In this document: positions 17,185 to 25,812 of the stretch, one piece after another
Layout of the letters: every line of letters begins with the position of its first letter
Position numbering within the stretch: position 1 is the stretch's first letter
NCBI GenBank assembly: GCA_002344785.1
Contig: DDUL01000052.1
Location: 32,191-96,190 of the forward strand
Source: Bdellovibrionaceae bacterium UBA2339
Lineage (GTDB): Bacteria > Bdellovibrionota > Bdellovibrionia > Bdellovibrionales > JAMPXM01
Direction of reading: 5' to 3'
DNA length: 64,000 nt
Translations under genes and position numbers: made by a program
Notes under the pieces: generated by a model
Database searches by the model: none
What the model saw: only the letters and a program-made list of their open reading frames with translations
Told to the model about the DNA's origin: nothing

Positions 17185-17970
17185 TCACAACTCGCGCACG
17201 GACTCGATCGTCCCAAATTCGCGCAACCGACCCGCGAGCTTCTCATACAATTCCTTGCGCCAGATCTCGCCGTTGAGCAGTTGTTCGGGAATTCCCGCAG
17301 ACAAGTTAGTCGGCGTGATCACCACCTCCCAGTTTGAAGAGTCGGTGATGGCCGCTAGGAAAAAGAGTTCGGCAATGGCAGCGTCGCCGATCGCCACACA
17401 ACCGATCGAAACTGAATTGCCGTGAATCATGATGTCGCCGCCGAGATTTTGGCGCCCATCGATCCGAGCCCACCGACGATCATCTTCGTTCGGGTAGTTC
17501 AATCGCAGGCTGAGATAGTACGCCGAATTCGGATTCAGTGACTCGATCCGATAAAGGCCTTCAGGAACCTGTAAGTCTCCGGCTCGCCGCTTCGGCCCTA
17601 GCTGGCCGCTTGCGGCCAGTGCGGGGTACTGAGCGATTTGGAACCACGCCGAACCTGGAGCAGAGTTCGCACCACGCACCAAGACTCGAAGTCGTCGTTC
17701 ATCTTTCACATAGAGAAGAGCGACTTCTCGAGGTGGAAACTGCTGTCCGACTTCATTGAAGCGACTCAACCAAATTTGTCTCTGCGTGGGCTCAAGTTCA
17801 GACACTCGATCGGCAATTGTTTTGTGACCTGCGAGGCGTCGCCGCCACTCTGCGAACCAAGTTCGATCCGGATGGATCAAATTCAAGATTTCAAACTTCA
17901 TAATCAGGACCACCAACAACAAGGCGATGGCCGAGAACAAGATTGCGAGTCTGCGCTGCCGAGCTTCCAT
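17185..17970 (-). CDS. YafK-type L,D-transpeptidase-fold protein
   Basis: 261 residues. A membrane segment at about 9-24 anchors the protein with its catalytic domain in the periplasm. The YkuD catalytic motif is MIHGNSVSIGCVAIGD with H183 and C191, and the upstream sequence GPKRRAGDLQVPEGLYRI is typical of the YafK subgroup. In E. coli YafK (DpaA) releases proteins bound to peptidoglycan instead of forming crosslinks, so either cell-wall crosslinking or hydrolysis is possible here. It is convergent with the COG3014 gene, leaving a 2-bp gap, and lies downstream of the terminator of the PhaR-like gene. Confidence 0.87.
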   Translation of the reverse strand: MEARQRRLAILFSAIALLLVVLIMKFEILNLIHPDRTWFAEWRRRLAGHKTIADRVSELEPTQRQIWLSRFNEVGQQFPPREVALLYVKDERRLRVLVRGANSAPGSAWFQIAQYPALAASGQLGPKRRAGDLQVPEGLYRIESLNPNSAYYLSLRLNYPNEDDRRWARIDGRQNLGGDIMIHGNSVSIGCVAIGDAAIAELFFLAAITDSSNWEVVITPTNLSAGIPEQLLNGEIWRKELYEKLAGRLREFGTIESVREL

Positions 17971-17990
17971 GTTGATGAGGAGCTGAGCAC

Positions 17991-18025
17991 AAAAAAAAGC
18001 CCGAGGCCACTGGCCTCAGGCTTTT
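17991..18025 (-). terminator. rho-independent terminator of the PhaR-like gene
   Basis: On the minus strand the hairpin GCCTGAGGCC/GGCCTCGGGC with loop AGT is followed by a run of eight or nine T residues, 25 bp after the stop codon of the PhaR-like gene. It also has TTTT on the other side and could work weakly in both directions. Confidence 0.85.
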
Positions 18026-18049
18026 CGAACTGCGACTCAAATTCGTCGA

Positions 18050-18547
18050 TCAGTTATTGAGCGACTTATTGGAGTTCGGGAGGCTCGGAGTCTCTTCGCT
18101 CGCGAAGCGGCTGCCGAATTCCGAAGTCTCAGCTTGCGCGGCTTTCGCAACGCGATTTTCCAAAGACTGCTTCAGGTCATCTGTCGACGAACGCTCGGGA
18201 GCTGCAACCGCAGCTTCGTTGCGAACATAGTCGTGCGGGATGGCGCCGAGTTTCGCGAGGTAGCTCGAGATCGAGCCGTTCGCGTTTTGGATGATCTCGC
18301 GGAGCGTGAAGAGCGGTGCGTAAGTCGACGCCTTTTTCTCAGCTTCGAAAATGATCTGAGTCAAAGTCGCAGCTGTGATGTCGTTCTTCGTCTTGTTGTC
18401 GATGACCATCACTTCTTCGTTCGTGCGAATCATCTTCGCGATATCGTCGAGAGTGACGTAGCAAGACTGCTGCGTGTCGTAGAGCTTTCGGTTTTGGTAG
18501 CGCTTGATGATCTTCGTCTTCGCGCTCGCCTTACCCGCTGCTGTCAT
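18050..18547 (-). CDS. PhaR/PhaF-type polyhydroxyalkanoate regulator
   Basis: About 165 residues. Residues 10-70 (KIIKRYQNRKLYDTQQSCYV, then TLDDIA and TLTQIIFEAEKK) are the conserved DNA-binding domain of PHB accumulation regulators, followed by a linker and an Ala/Glu-rich, helical C-terminal tail. PhaR represses phasin and its own gene and is titrated by polyhydroxyalkanoate granules. No PHA synthase or phasin gene is in the window, so the target is unknown. The ATG at 18547 is preferred because AGGAG lies 9 bases upstream; an ATG nine bases earlier abuts that AGGAG. A 14-bp dyad lies 62 bp upstream of the start. Confidence 0.87.
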   Translation of the reverse strand: MTAAGKASAKTKIIKRYQNRKLYDTQQSCYVTLDDIAKMIRTNEEVMVIDNKTKNDITAATLTQIIFEAEKKASTYAPLFTLREIIQNANGSISSYLAKLGAIPHDYVRNEAAVAAPERSSTDDLKQSLENRVAKAAQAETSEFGSRFASEETPSLPNSNKSLNN

Positions 18548-19046
18548 ATGACCCATCTCCTGGATGCCACCGTTCAAGTGGTTGTGGTTGATCAATTTGC
18601 CTCCTAACGGAGTTAAAACTCCCCCATGACCGTTTCGAATGACCTCAGAGAACTTTTCTCGTCGGCCTGGGGATTCCGTCTTGAGCTTTGAGGTCTCGAT
18701 CTCGTGTCGCTCGTTTCGCCGCATCATGCGTTGCCGGTCGCGCCGAATTTATCTCGATTTTCAAAGCCTTAGGGAAATCCCGCCCCAAATCCGAGCGCAA
18801 CATATTCAGGCCGCCACAGCTTGTCAAGCCAGGCTGGACCTGTTTGTAGCTAAGTTCAAATACATGAAATCACTGAAGATTTATTGAACCTAAAGCTGCA
18901 ATTTGAGGCGGACTTCAATTTTTCTGACGCCGATTTCCATGCTCGCGGTTAGCTCGCCCGACTCAAGTTTAGGTCCAAAGTTGCCGAATGTTCAGTCACA
19001 GGCTCTTGGTCGAGTACGTCGAGCACCTTTTGCCTTCGGAGGCAGC
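18548..19046. other. 499-bp divergent intergenic region
   Basis: Between the PhaR-like gene (minus) and the pseudopilin-like gene (plus). It holds the dyad GGAGTT-AA-AACTCC at 18609-18622, a possible operator for the PhaR-like gene, and an AT-rich stretch at about 18840-18900 that could carry a plus-strand promoter. In-frame extensions of both genes into this region lack ribosome-binding sites. I see no gene in it. Confidence 0.45.
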
Positions 19047-19535
19047 ATGTCGTCGGATCCGCGACGCTTCGGGACAGCAGACTTAGTCGTGATGGTTGGA
19101 CTTTGGTCCGTCATGGCGGCGGTGTTGGGTGGTGTGATCTCGGAAGTGCTTCGCGACGGCGAGACGCCGGTTGCTCGCGCTCAGGCGGAAGTCCTTGCGC
19201 AGCAAATGCTCGAAGCGAAATTCGCTGAGTTGCCTGAAGCGGCAAGGGTCGTGGGCTCGCGCGCTCCGGCGGCTGTCGTCGCATCCACGATCCAAGTGAA
19301 GGAAATCGGCAAGGATCCCTGGGGACGCGCTTACCACTATGTGAGTTTGCCGCATTTGCGTGCGGTTTTGGTTTGGTCGTCGGGACGCGATGGCGAGAAC
19401 GACAGCGGCCCGAACGTCGAGCGTCTCATTTCGGGACAGGATGAAGAGAGCTTTCGCTTTGCGGGCGACGATGTGGGCGTGTTGCATCGTGAGAGCGTTC
19501 GCACGGCCAGTTCGCAAGGCCAGTCGAGCGAGTGA
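19047..19535 (+). CDS. membrane protein with GspG-like C-terminal domain
   Basis: 162 residues. One membrane segment (LVVMVGLWSVMAAVLGGV, about 13-30) is followed by a helix and then by DPWGRAYHYVSLPHLRAV and SSGRDGENDSGPN, which match the calcium-loop and C-terminal pattern of the major pseudopilin GspG. A canonical prepilin cleavage site with G/F and Glu+5 is missing; the N-terminus reads RRFGTADLVVM. It may be a degenerate or non-processed pilin-like protein. The ATG at 19047 has GGAGG 5 bases upstream. It is followed 164 bp later by a TPR lipoprotein gene. No other type II secretion genes are nearby. Confidence 0.6.
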   Translation: MSSDPRRFGTADLVVMVGLWSVMAAVLGGVISEVLRDGETPVARAQAEVLAQQMLEAKFAELPEAARVVGSRAPAAVVASTIQVKEIGKDPWGRAYHYVSLPHLRAVLVWSSGRDGENDSGPNVERLISGQDEESFRFAGDDVGVLHRESVRTASSQGQSSE

Positions 19536-19556
19536 AATTTCGAGTTGAGATGCGGG

Positions 19557-19585
19557 CTCTAAGCCCAACTTAGAGCGTCTCTAAG
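19557..19585 (+). promoter_or_regulatory. three-part CTCTAAG / CTTAGAG / CTCTAAG element
   Basis: CTCTAAG (19557-19563), its complement CTTAGAG (19569-19575) and CTCTAAG again (19579-19585) follow in order, so the middle segment can pair with either flank. The element lies in the leader of the TPR lipoprotein gene at 19700. It could be an RNA switch or a three-half-site operator. Confidence 0.4.
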
Positions 19586-19699
19586 ATCCGAACACAGTGG
19601 CCTCGACCATCGCCGCGAAACTGGCGTGGATAGGGCGTTTTCCTAGGGAAGTCGGTCAAGCCCGAGCCAAATTGTGCCGATCTGAGATGTGGAGGGGCT

Positions 19700-21583
19700 A
19701 TGCCCAAACACACTCAGTTTCGGATCGTCGCTGTCACTCTTGCGTTCGCTTTGTCGGGCTGTGCGAGCGCGCCACGCACGGAAGGTGGCGGCTACACGGA
19801 GAGCAGCGTCGATGTTCGGGATCGTGCTCCCGCTTCCGTCGCAATTCCTAAAACCGCGGACTACGCGATGGAGCACGAAAGTGCTCGCGCGAAAGCTGAT
19901 TACCATTTTGCTTTGGGCGAGGCCTATGCGCTTGAGGGGAATCCGGCTCGCGCGCTTGAAGAGTATCGCATGGTATTGGTGCATGACCCGGATTCAGTTC
20001 AGGTTCGCCTCCGCTTGGCAGCAGAATATGTGAAGCAAAACATGGTGGCTGAAGCCGTCGCGCAAGTGAAAGCGGCTGTGGAAAAATCTCCGGAGCATGT
20101 GGAAGCTCGCATGATGTTGGGCGGTTTGTACTCGGCGCTTCGCATGTTCGATTCGGCGGAAGAGCAATACAAGCAGGTGATTAAGAAGGATCCGAATCAC
20201 TATGACGCTTTGATGTTTGTGGCCGCGCTGTACGCTGAGCAGCGACGCTTTGAAGAGGCGGGCAAGCGCTTTGAGTCTTTGGCGAAAGCTGAAGGCAACG
20301 CCAACGCGCATCTGGCTTGGTACTACTTGGGACGCGTGCGCCTAGAGGGCAACAAGATGGACAAGGGCGGTAAGGCCGAGGCCGCGCTGCTCAAGGCGAT
20401 CTCATTGAAGCCGGGCTTTCACGACTCCGTGTTGGCTTTGGCTCAGCTTTATGAAGAGTCGAGTCGCCGCGGCAAAGCCATTGAGCTGTTGCACGCTCAC
20501 CAAGCGAAGCACGGACCGGCGTCCACTTTGGCCGAGTCTCTGGCTCAGTACTACTTGCAAGATGAGAAGTTTCCAGAAGCGCTCGAGCAATTGAAGATCG
20601 TCGAGGCCTCGGACAGCGAGGACTTGGGTGTGCGAATTAAAATCGCTTACACCTTGATCCAGACGAAGAGTTACAAAGAAGCGATCTTGCGGTTGGAAGA
20701 GCTGATCTCGAAGATGCCGACGGCTGACAAGCTGCGCTTTTACCTGGGCGCGGTTTACGAAGAAGTGAAGGACTATCGCGCGGCGATCCCGCACTTCTTG
20801 AAGATTCCGACGGGCAGCTCGTACTACGTGGAGTCGCGCGTGCACGCCGCGTACTTGCACAAACTCATTGGTGATGTCGACAAGGCCGTGAAGACCATCG
20901 AGGCCGCGATCGAAGAGTCGCCCGAGCACGAACAGTTCTACGCGTTGTATGCTTCACTGCTTGATGATCAAGGTTCGCACAAAAAATCCTTGAGCATGCT
21001 CAAATCCGCCGTCGAGAAATTTCCCAAGAACGCACAGCTGCGTTTCTATCTCGGATCGGTTTTCGACAAGCTGGGTGACAAGAAGGCGACGCTGGAATGG
21101 ATGCGTCGGGTGATCGAGTTGGATCAAGATCACGTGCAAGCTCTGAACTACCTGGCCTACACCTTGGCGGAAGAAGAGCGCGACTTGCCTGAGGCTGAAG
21201 AGTTGGCGAAACGCGCTGTGAGTCTCAAGGGCGATGACGGTTACATCGTCGACACTCTGGGCTGGGTCTATTTCAAGCAAGGCAAGTTTGAGCAGGCTGT
21301 CAAAACTTTGGAGCAGGCGCATCAACTTCAACCCGATGAAGCGATCATTGCCGATCACTTGGGAGACGCCTACTATCGCTTCCGTATGCCCGAGCGTGCG
21401 AAGCGCGTTTACGAAAAGGCCGTGTCGTTGGCCGAACGCGAAATTCTGCGACGTCGCGAAGCGGGCCAGTCAGGAGTCGAAGTTGGCGTTTCTCCAGAAC
21501 GAATTCGCGCAAAGATTCTCATCGTTGATCGACAGATCGAAGAGCTGGCGCGCGAAAGCGAACGGCGACCAGCATCGCGATAA
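19700..21583 (+). CDS. TPR-repeat lipoprotein
   Basis: 627 residues. The signal peptide ends with the lipobox LSGC near residue 21, so the protein is a lipoprotein. From about residue 60 to 590 there are at least twelve tetratricopeptide-type helix pairs, for example HFALGEAYALEGNPARALEE and VDTLGWVYFKQGKFEQAVKT. The last 35 residues are a charged helix. The superhelix would be a protein-binding scaffold at the outer membrane or in the periplasm. GGAGGGG precedes the ATG closely. The gene after it begins inside its 3' end and encodes another lipoprotein, so both may belong to one envelope unit. Confidence 0.85.
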   Translation: MPKHTQFRIVAVTLAFALSGCASAPRTEGGGYTESSVDVRDRAPASVAIPKTADYAMEHESARAKADYHFALGEAYALEGNPARALEEYRMVLVHDPDSVQVRLRLAAEYVKQNMVAEAVAQVKAAVEKSPEHVEARMMLGGLYSALRMFDSAEEQYKQVIKKDPNHYDALMFVAALYAEQRRFEEAGKRFESLAKAEGNANAHLAWYYLGRVRLEGNKMDKGGKAEAALLKAISLKPGFHDSVLALAQLYEESSRRGKAIELLHAHQAKHGPASTLAESLAQYYLQDEKFPEALEQLKIVEASDSEDLGVRIKIAYTLIQTKSYKEAILRLEELISKMPTADKLRFYLGAVYEEVKDYRAAIPHFLKIPTGSSYYVESRVHAAYLHKLIGDVDKAVKTIEAAIEESPEHEQFYALYASLLDDQGSHKKSLSMLKSAVEKFPKNAQLRFYLGSVFDKLGDKKATLEWMRRVIELDQDHVQALNYLAYTLAEEERDLPEAEELAKRAVSLKGDDGYIVDTLGWVYFKQGKFEQAVKTLEQAHQLQPDEAIIADHLGDAYYRFRMPERAKRVYEKAVSLAEREILRRREAGQSGVEVGVSPERIRAKILIVDRQIEELARESERRPASR

Positions 21584-22313
21584 TTCGACTCCGACTTCTC
21601 ATTTTCAGACTGAGTTTTCGAAAGCCCTGCTCATCGTAGGGCTTTTCTTATTGGGCGGATGTTCAACGTTTTCAAAATCGAATCGGGATCTCGCACCTTC
21701 GACGCCGCCAGGTCATTTAGGGCGCTGGGAGGGCGAAGGGCGGGCCAGTAAGACAATCAGTAAGACCAGCAGTATGACCAGCAGTGAGACCGGCAAAGTT
21801 GCCGGGCAAAAGTCACAAGTTCAGAAGTGGTCTTTCGATTTGGAAGTCATCGCCAAGGACAATGGTTATGGTCGCGCGGAAATCAGCGGCACATTCGGTA
21901 CAGCTGTGGGAACGGCGGTGTGGACGCCGACGGAAGCGAGAGTGCTGTTGCCGATGCAAAAACGCATGATTATTTCTCCGGCCGTTTCCGGAGCCTTTGA
22001 ACAGATTTTGCCCGTGCCGATTTCGCCGCAAGAACTTCAAGCTTGGCTCTTTGATCTGGATTTCGATTTGCGCCAACTTCGCGAGCGAGGTGTGAGCTGT
22101 TTGCGCGAAGGTGAACTTGAAACTTGTCAGTCTCAACGCGGCGATCAGTGGCAACGAAGTCGAGGGATGAAGCAGAGAAAGCTATCGGCGAAGTCCATCG
22201 ATGGAGCGAGTTTAGAATTGGCATTAACGCCGATCGAGCCTGGCGAGGATCGCAACGCATATTGGGCGCTTGAGCCGCCGCCCAACTTCACGGTTGAGAA
22301 GCGCGGCTTCTGA
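21483..22313 (+). CDS. LolB-like outer-membrane lipoprotein (start uncertain)
   Basis: The product has a clear lipobox, LLIVGLFLLGGC, and a mature domain that resembles LolB: GRWEGEGRA near the start, a strand series (KWSFDLEVIA, GRAEISGTFGTAVGTAVWT) and a helix PVSPQE-like segment followed by a two-strand end. LolB inserts lipoproteins into the outer membrane. The start is not obvious. The TTG at 21483 has AGGAG 9 bases upstream but gives about 50 residues before the signal core and a 101-bp overlap with the TPR gene. There is no ATG or GTG nearer; a CTG at 21627 is possible. A strong terminator-like hairpin overlaps the signal region. Confidence 0.6.
   Translation: MAFLQNEFAQRFSSLIDRSKSWRAKANGDQHRDNSTPTSHFQTEFSKALLIVGLFLLGGCSTFSKSNRDLAPSTPPGHLGRWEGEGRASKTISKTSSMTSSETGKVAGQKSQVQKWSFDLEVIAKDNGYGRAEISGTFGTAVGTAVWTPTEARVLLPMQKRMIISPAVSGAFEQILPVPISPQELQAWLFDLDFDLRQLRERGVSCLREGELETCQSQRGDQWQRSRGMKQRKLSAKSIDGASLELALTPIEPGEDRNAYWALEPPPNFTVEKRGF
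21621..21650 (+). terminator. terminator-like hairpin overlapping the LolB-like signal peptide
   Basis: AAAGCCCT and AGGGCTTT form an 8-bp perfect stem with a 9-base loop, followed by TTTTCTTATT. It lies 38 bp after the TPR gene stop and would terminate that transcript, but the same bases encode the lipoprotein signal core of the next gene. Confidence 0.6.
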
Positions 22314-22621
22314 TCCGTTTCACAAGTCCTTTAAATTTCTAATGGCAGATTTCGAAGAGCAGATTTGTTTGAGTCTTCCCTAGCGAACTCGAGCTTGGAC
22401 CAGCCATGAGGTTTTCTAATACTTGACCTAAGTCGAGTTAGTGAGAACTGCGGCGAGTGTCTAAGTTTGATCGATTCCTAGACGGGAAATGAAGTCTCTT
22501 CGCAGCAGGTCGCCGAGATGTCTTAGTGCTTTCAAACCATCCGCAGACGTTGGAGAATTAATAGTGTGAATACGCTTCGTTTTGAGACGAAGCGCGACGA
22601 TGAAGCAAGGGAGGGCTCTCC
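22314..22621. other. 308-bp region upstream of prkA
   Basis: No gene is seen. TTGACC at about 22423 is a possible -35 box but has no good -10 partner. No clear sigma-54 (-24/-12) site was found by eye. A hairpin lies just before the ribosome-binding site of prkA (listed separately). Confidence 0.45.
22573..22594 (+). promoter_or_regulatory. hairpin in the prkA leader
   Basis: CGCTTCGT and ACGAAGCG form an 8-bp stem around the loop TTTGAG, ending 27 bases before the prkA ATG and 14 bases before its GGGAGGG site. It may affect leader stability or translation. It also contains one TTTGAGAC half-site like the dyads listed elsewhere. Confidence 0.45.
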
Positions 22622-24703
22622 ATGTCGGCAGGTCAATCGATGGATCTCGGTGAACTGATCAGAAATTGGCAAGGCAATCAGAAGTATCGAGATCTGACGT
22701 GGAGTGGATCTTTCAACGACTATTTGGGGTTGGTGAAAGAGAATCCTAAGGTCACGCGCAATGCTTATCAGCGCTTGTATGACATGATCGTGGAGCGCGG
22801 AACTTCGGAATACACGGAGTTCAAAAAGCAAATTGTCCGCTACAAATTCTTCGACGATGCCGACAACGATGGGCGCGACGCCGTCTTCGGACTGGATGTG
22901 CCGTTGATGAAGTTGGTCAATGTGCTGCGTGCGGCGGCACTCGGCTACGGAACCGAAAAGCGAGTGATTTTGCTTCACGGCCCTGTGGGCTCGGCAAAAT
23001 CCACGATCTGCCGCTTGCTTAAGCGCGGTCTTGAGAACTATGCGAAGTCGGACCAAGGTGCGCTCTACACATTTGAATGGGTGGATGAGAAGGGCGAATT
23101 GGATGGTTTGCTCGGTAAAGGTGTGAAGGCGTTTGAATCGCCGATGCACGAAGAGCCGCTCTTGCTGATTCCCGAAGACTTGCGACCCAAAGTGATTGAG
23201 GAATTGAATCGCGGCGCGAAGGGAGACTTCCGCGTCAACATCGAGGGTGAGCTGTCTCCACCTTCGCGGTTCATTTTCCGTCAGCTGATGGAACGCTACA
23301 ACGGCGACTTGGGTAAAGTGCTGTCGCATGTGCGCGTGAAGCGCTTGGTGTTGAGTGAGGCGGATCGAATCGGGATCGGCACCTTCCAGCCGAAGGACGA
23401 AAAGAACCAAGATTCGACGGAGCTCACGGGTGACATCAACTATCGGAAGATCGCGGAATATGGATCTGACTCTGATCCACGCGCCTTCAACTTCGATGGT
23501 GAATTCAACGTCGCCAACCGCGGCATGATCGAGTTCGTCGAAGTCTTGAAGTTGGATGTGGCGTTCTTGTATGACCTATTGGGCGCCTCGCAAGAACATC
23601 GCGTGAAGCCGAAGAAGTTTGCGCAGACGCACATTGATGAAGTGATCATTGGTCACACCAACGAGCCGGAATATCGGCGCCTGCAAGACAACGAATTCAT
23701 GGAAGCCCTTCGCGATCGTACGGTGAAGATCGACATTCCCTACATCACCAAGTGGCGCCACGAAGTGAACATCTATAAAAAGGACTTCAACTCCAGAAAG
23801 CTGCGCGGAATTTCGATTGCGCCTCATACCGTCGAAATGGCGGCGATGTGGGCCGTGCTCACGAGACTGGAAAAGCCGAAGAAAGCCAATCTGACACGTC
23901 TTCAGAAGATGAAGCTGTACGATGGCAAAACACTTCCGAATTACACGGAAGACAACGTGAAGGAGCTGCGCAAAGAAAGTGTGCGTGAGGGCCTTGACGG
24001 AATTTCTCCGCGCTACATTCAGGACAAGCTGTCGAACGCCTTGGTGAACGCGCAGCAAAACAATCGCGGCTCGGTGAACCCTTTCATGGTGATGAATGAA
24101 CTTGAAAGCGGCTTGAAGCACCACTCGTTGATCGCCAACGAGGAATTGAAAGCTGAATATCGCGAACTGCTGGGCGTGGTGAAGCAAGAGTACGAAGAGA
24201 TCATCAAGGGCGAAGTTCAGCGCGCGATTTCGGCGGACGACTCAGCGCTCGCGCGACTGTGCGCCAACTACATCGACAATGTGAAGGCCTATACGCAAAA
24301 AGAGCGTGTTCGTAATCACTTCACCGGACAGGACGAGGAACCCGATGAGCGTCTCATGCGCTCGATCGAGGAGAAGATCGAGATTCCTGAATCTCGCAAA
24401 GATGACTTCCGTCGGGAGATCATGAACTACATCGGGGCTCTGGCGCTTGAGGGCAAGAAGTTCGACTACAAGACGAACGAACGCCTGCACAAGGCGCTCG
24501 AGTTGAAGCTGTTCGAGGATCAGAAAGATTCGATCAAGCTGACGAGCTTGGTGTCGAGCGTGGTCGACAAAGAAACGCAAGAGAAGATCGACATCGTGAA
24601 AGCGCGTCTGATCAAGGACTACGGTTACGATGAAATCTCGGCGACCGACGTTCTGCACTACGTGGCGAGCATCTTTGCTCGTGGCGATGTGAAGAATAAG
24701 TAA
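22622..24703 (+). CDS. prkA: PrkA-family serine protein kinase (YeaG)
   Basis: 693 residues, full family length. The N-terminal AAA-type domain carries the Walker A GPVGSAKS at 120-127 and the PrkA-specific features ERGTSEY and FEWVDEKGELDGLLGKG; the C-terminal PrkA kinase-like domain follows. E. coli YeaG is a stress-induced serine kinase active under nitrogen starvation and stationary phase. The gene starts the conserved three-gene unit with yeaH and spoVR, separated by 8 bp and 3 bp. GGGAGGG stands 6 bases before the ATG. Its direct targets are not known in this organism. Confidence 0.97.
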   Translation: MSAGQSMDLGELIRNWQGNQKYRDLTWSGSFNDYLGLVKENPKVTRNAYQRLYDMIVERGTSEYTEFKKQIVRYKFFDDADNDGRDAVFGLDVPLMKLVNVLRAAALGYGTEKRVILLHGPVGSAKSTICRLLKRGLENYAKSDQGALYTFEWVDEKGELDGLLGKGVKAFESPMHEEPLLLIPEDLRPKVIEELNRGAKGDFRVNIEGELSPPSRFIFRQLMERYNGDLGKVLSHVRVKRLVLSEADRIGIGTFQPKDEKNQDSTELTGDINYRKIAEYGSDSDPRAFNFDGEFNVANRGMIEFVEVLKLDVAFLYDLLGASQEHRVKPKKFAQTHIDEVIIGHTNEPEYRRLQDNEFMEALRDRTVKIDIPYITKWRHEVNIYKKDFNSRKLRGISIAPHTVEMAAMWAVLTRLEKPKKANLTRLQKMKLYDGKTLPNYTEDNVKELRKESVREGLDGISPRYIQDKLSNALVNAQQNNRGSVNPFMVMNELESGLKHHSLIANEELKAEYRELLGVVKQEYEEIIKGEVQRAISADDSALARLCANYIDNVKAYTQKERVRNHFTGQDEEPDERLMRSIEEKIEIPESRKDDFRREIMNYIGALALEGKKFDYKTNERLHKALELKLFEDQKDSIKLTSLVSSVVDKETQEKIDIVKARLIKDYGYDEISATDVLHYVASIFARGDVKNK

Positions 24704-24711
24704 GGAGCTCA

Positions 24712-25809
24712 ATGGGGATTCGGGAAGATCATAGCCGCTTTAAGGATATCGTTCGCGGCCGGATCAAGGAGAACTTCAAGAAGTACGTGACCCAAGGCGA
24801 GATGATTGGGAAGCGCGAGAACGACTTCGTGAAGATCCCGGTGCCGTCGATTGATCTTCCGCGCTTTAAGTACGGGCCGAAACAGCGCGGTGGTGTTGGG
24901 CAAGGACAGGGTCAGGCTGGCGATCCGCTCAATGGTGAGCCGCAAGACGGCTCAGGTGAAGCGGGCAACCAGCCCGGCCAGCACGAGCTCGAGGCCACGC
25001 TCTCGATGGAAGAGCTCGCTGAGATTCTCGGTGAAGAGTTGGAACTACCCGACATTCAACCCAAGGGTCGCTCCCGCATCGATGTGGTGAAGTCCAAATA
25101 TTCAGGCATCGCTCCGGTCGGCCCGGAGGGCTTGCGGCATTTCAAGAGCAGCTACAAGCGCGCACTGAAGCGCTACATCTCCAGTGGAACCTATCACCCC
25201 GATGAGCCAGTGATCATTCCGATCAAGCAAGATATGCGATATCGGAGTTTCAAACCCGTCGTGCAGCCGCAAACCAATGCGGTCGTCATTTATATGATGG
25301 ACGTGTCGGGATCTATGGGTGAGGAGCAAAAGGAGATCGTTCGACTCGAATCATTCTGGATCAACACTTGGCTCAAGAAGCACTACAAGGGTTTGGAAAC
25401 GCGCTTCATCATTCATGATGCGACCGCCAAGGAAGTCGATGAGAAGACCTTCTTCTCCACCAGCGAATCCGGCGGCACGTTGATTTCTTCGGCCTATAAG
25501 CTGGCGATGGAAATCGTGCAGGCGGATTACCCCTTCGATCAATGGAACATTTATCCTTTTCACTTTTCCGACGGCGATAACTGGTCCGGAGAGGATACGC
25601 GGCTTTGCATGCGTTTGTTGCACGAGTTCTTTCTTCCGAATGTGAATCAATTCGGATACGGCCAGGTCGAGTCCAAATACGGCAGTGGCCAATTCGCAAA
25701 AGATTTGGAGCGCGAATTTCCGAACGACGAGCGCTTGGTGATTTCCAAGATCGAGACGCGCGACAAAATTCTCGATTCGATCAAAGACTTTCTCGGTAAA
25801 GGTAAGTGA
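24712..25809 (+). CDS. yeaH: YeaH/YhbH family (DUF444) VWA-like protein
   Basis: 365 residues. The N-terminus (REDHSRFKDIVRGRIKENFK) is the family signature, a Gly/Gln-rich linker follows at about 60-90, and the C-terminal half is a von Willebrand A-like domain with MIDAS motif MMDVSGSMGEEQKE. Its role is unknown, but it always accompanies PrkA and SpoVR and is needed with PrkA for the starvation response in E. coli. It starts 8 bp after prkA with AAGGAG upstream, so the two are co-translated from one message. Confidence 0.95.
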   Translation: MGIREDHSRFKDIVRGRIKENFKKYVTQGEMIGKRENDFVKIPVPSIDLPRFKYGPKQRGGVGQGQGQAGDPLNGEPQDGSGEAGNQPGQHELEATLSMEELAEILGEELELPDIQPKGRSRIDVVKSKYSGIAPVGPEGLRHFKSSYKRALKRYISSGTYHPDEPVIIPIKQDMRYRSFKPVVQPQTNAVVIYMMDVSGSMGEEQKEIVRLESFWINTWLKKHYKGLETRFIIHDATAKEVDEKTFFSTSESGGTLISSAYKLAMEIVQADYPFDQWNIYPFHFSDGDNWSGEDTRLCMRLLHEFFLPNVNQFGYGQVESKYGSGQFAKDLEREFPNDERLVISKIETRDKILDSIKDFLGKGK

Positions 25810-25812
25810 GCG

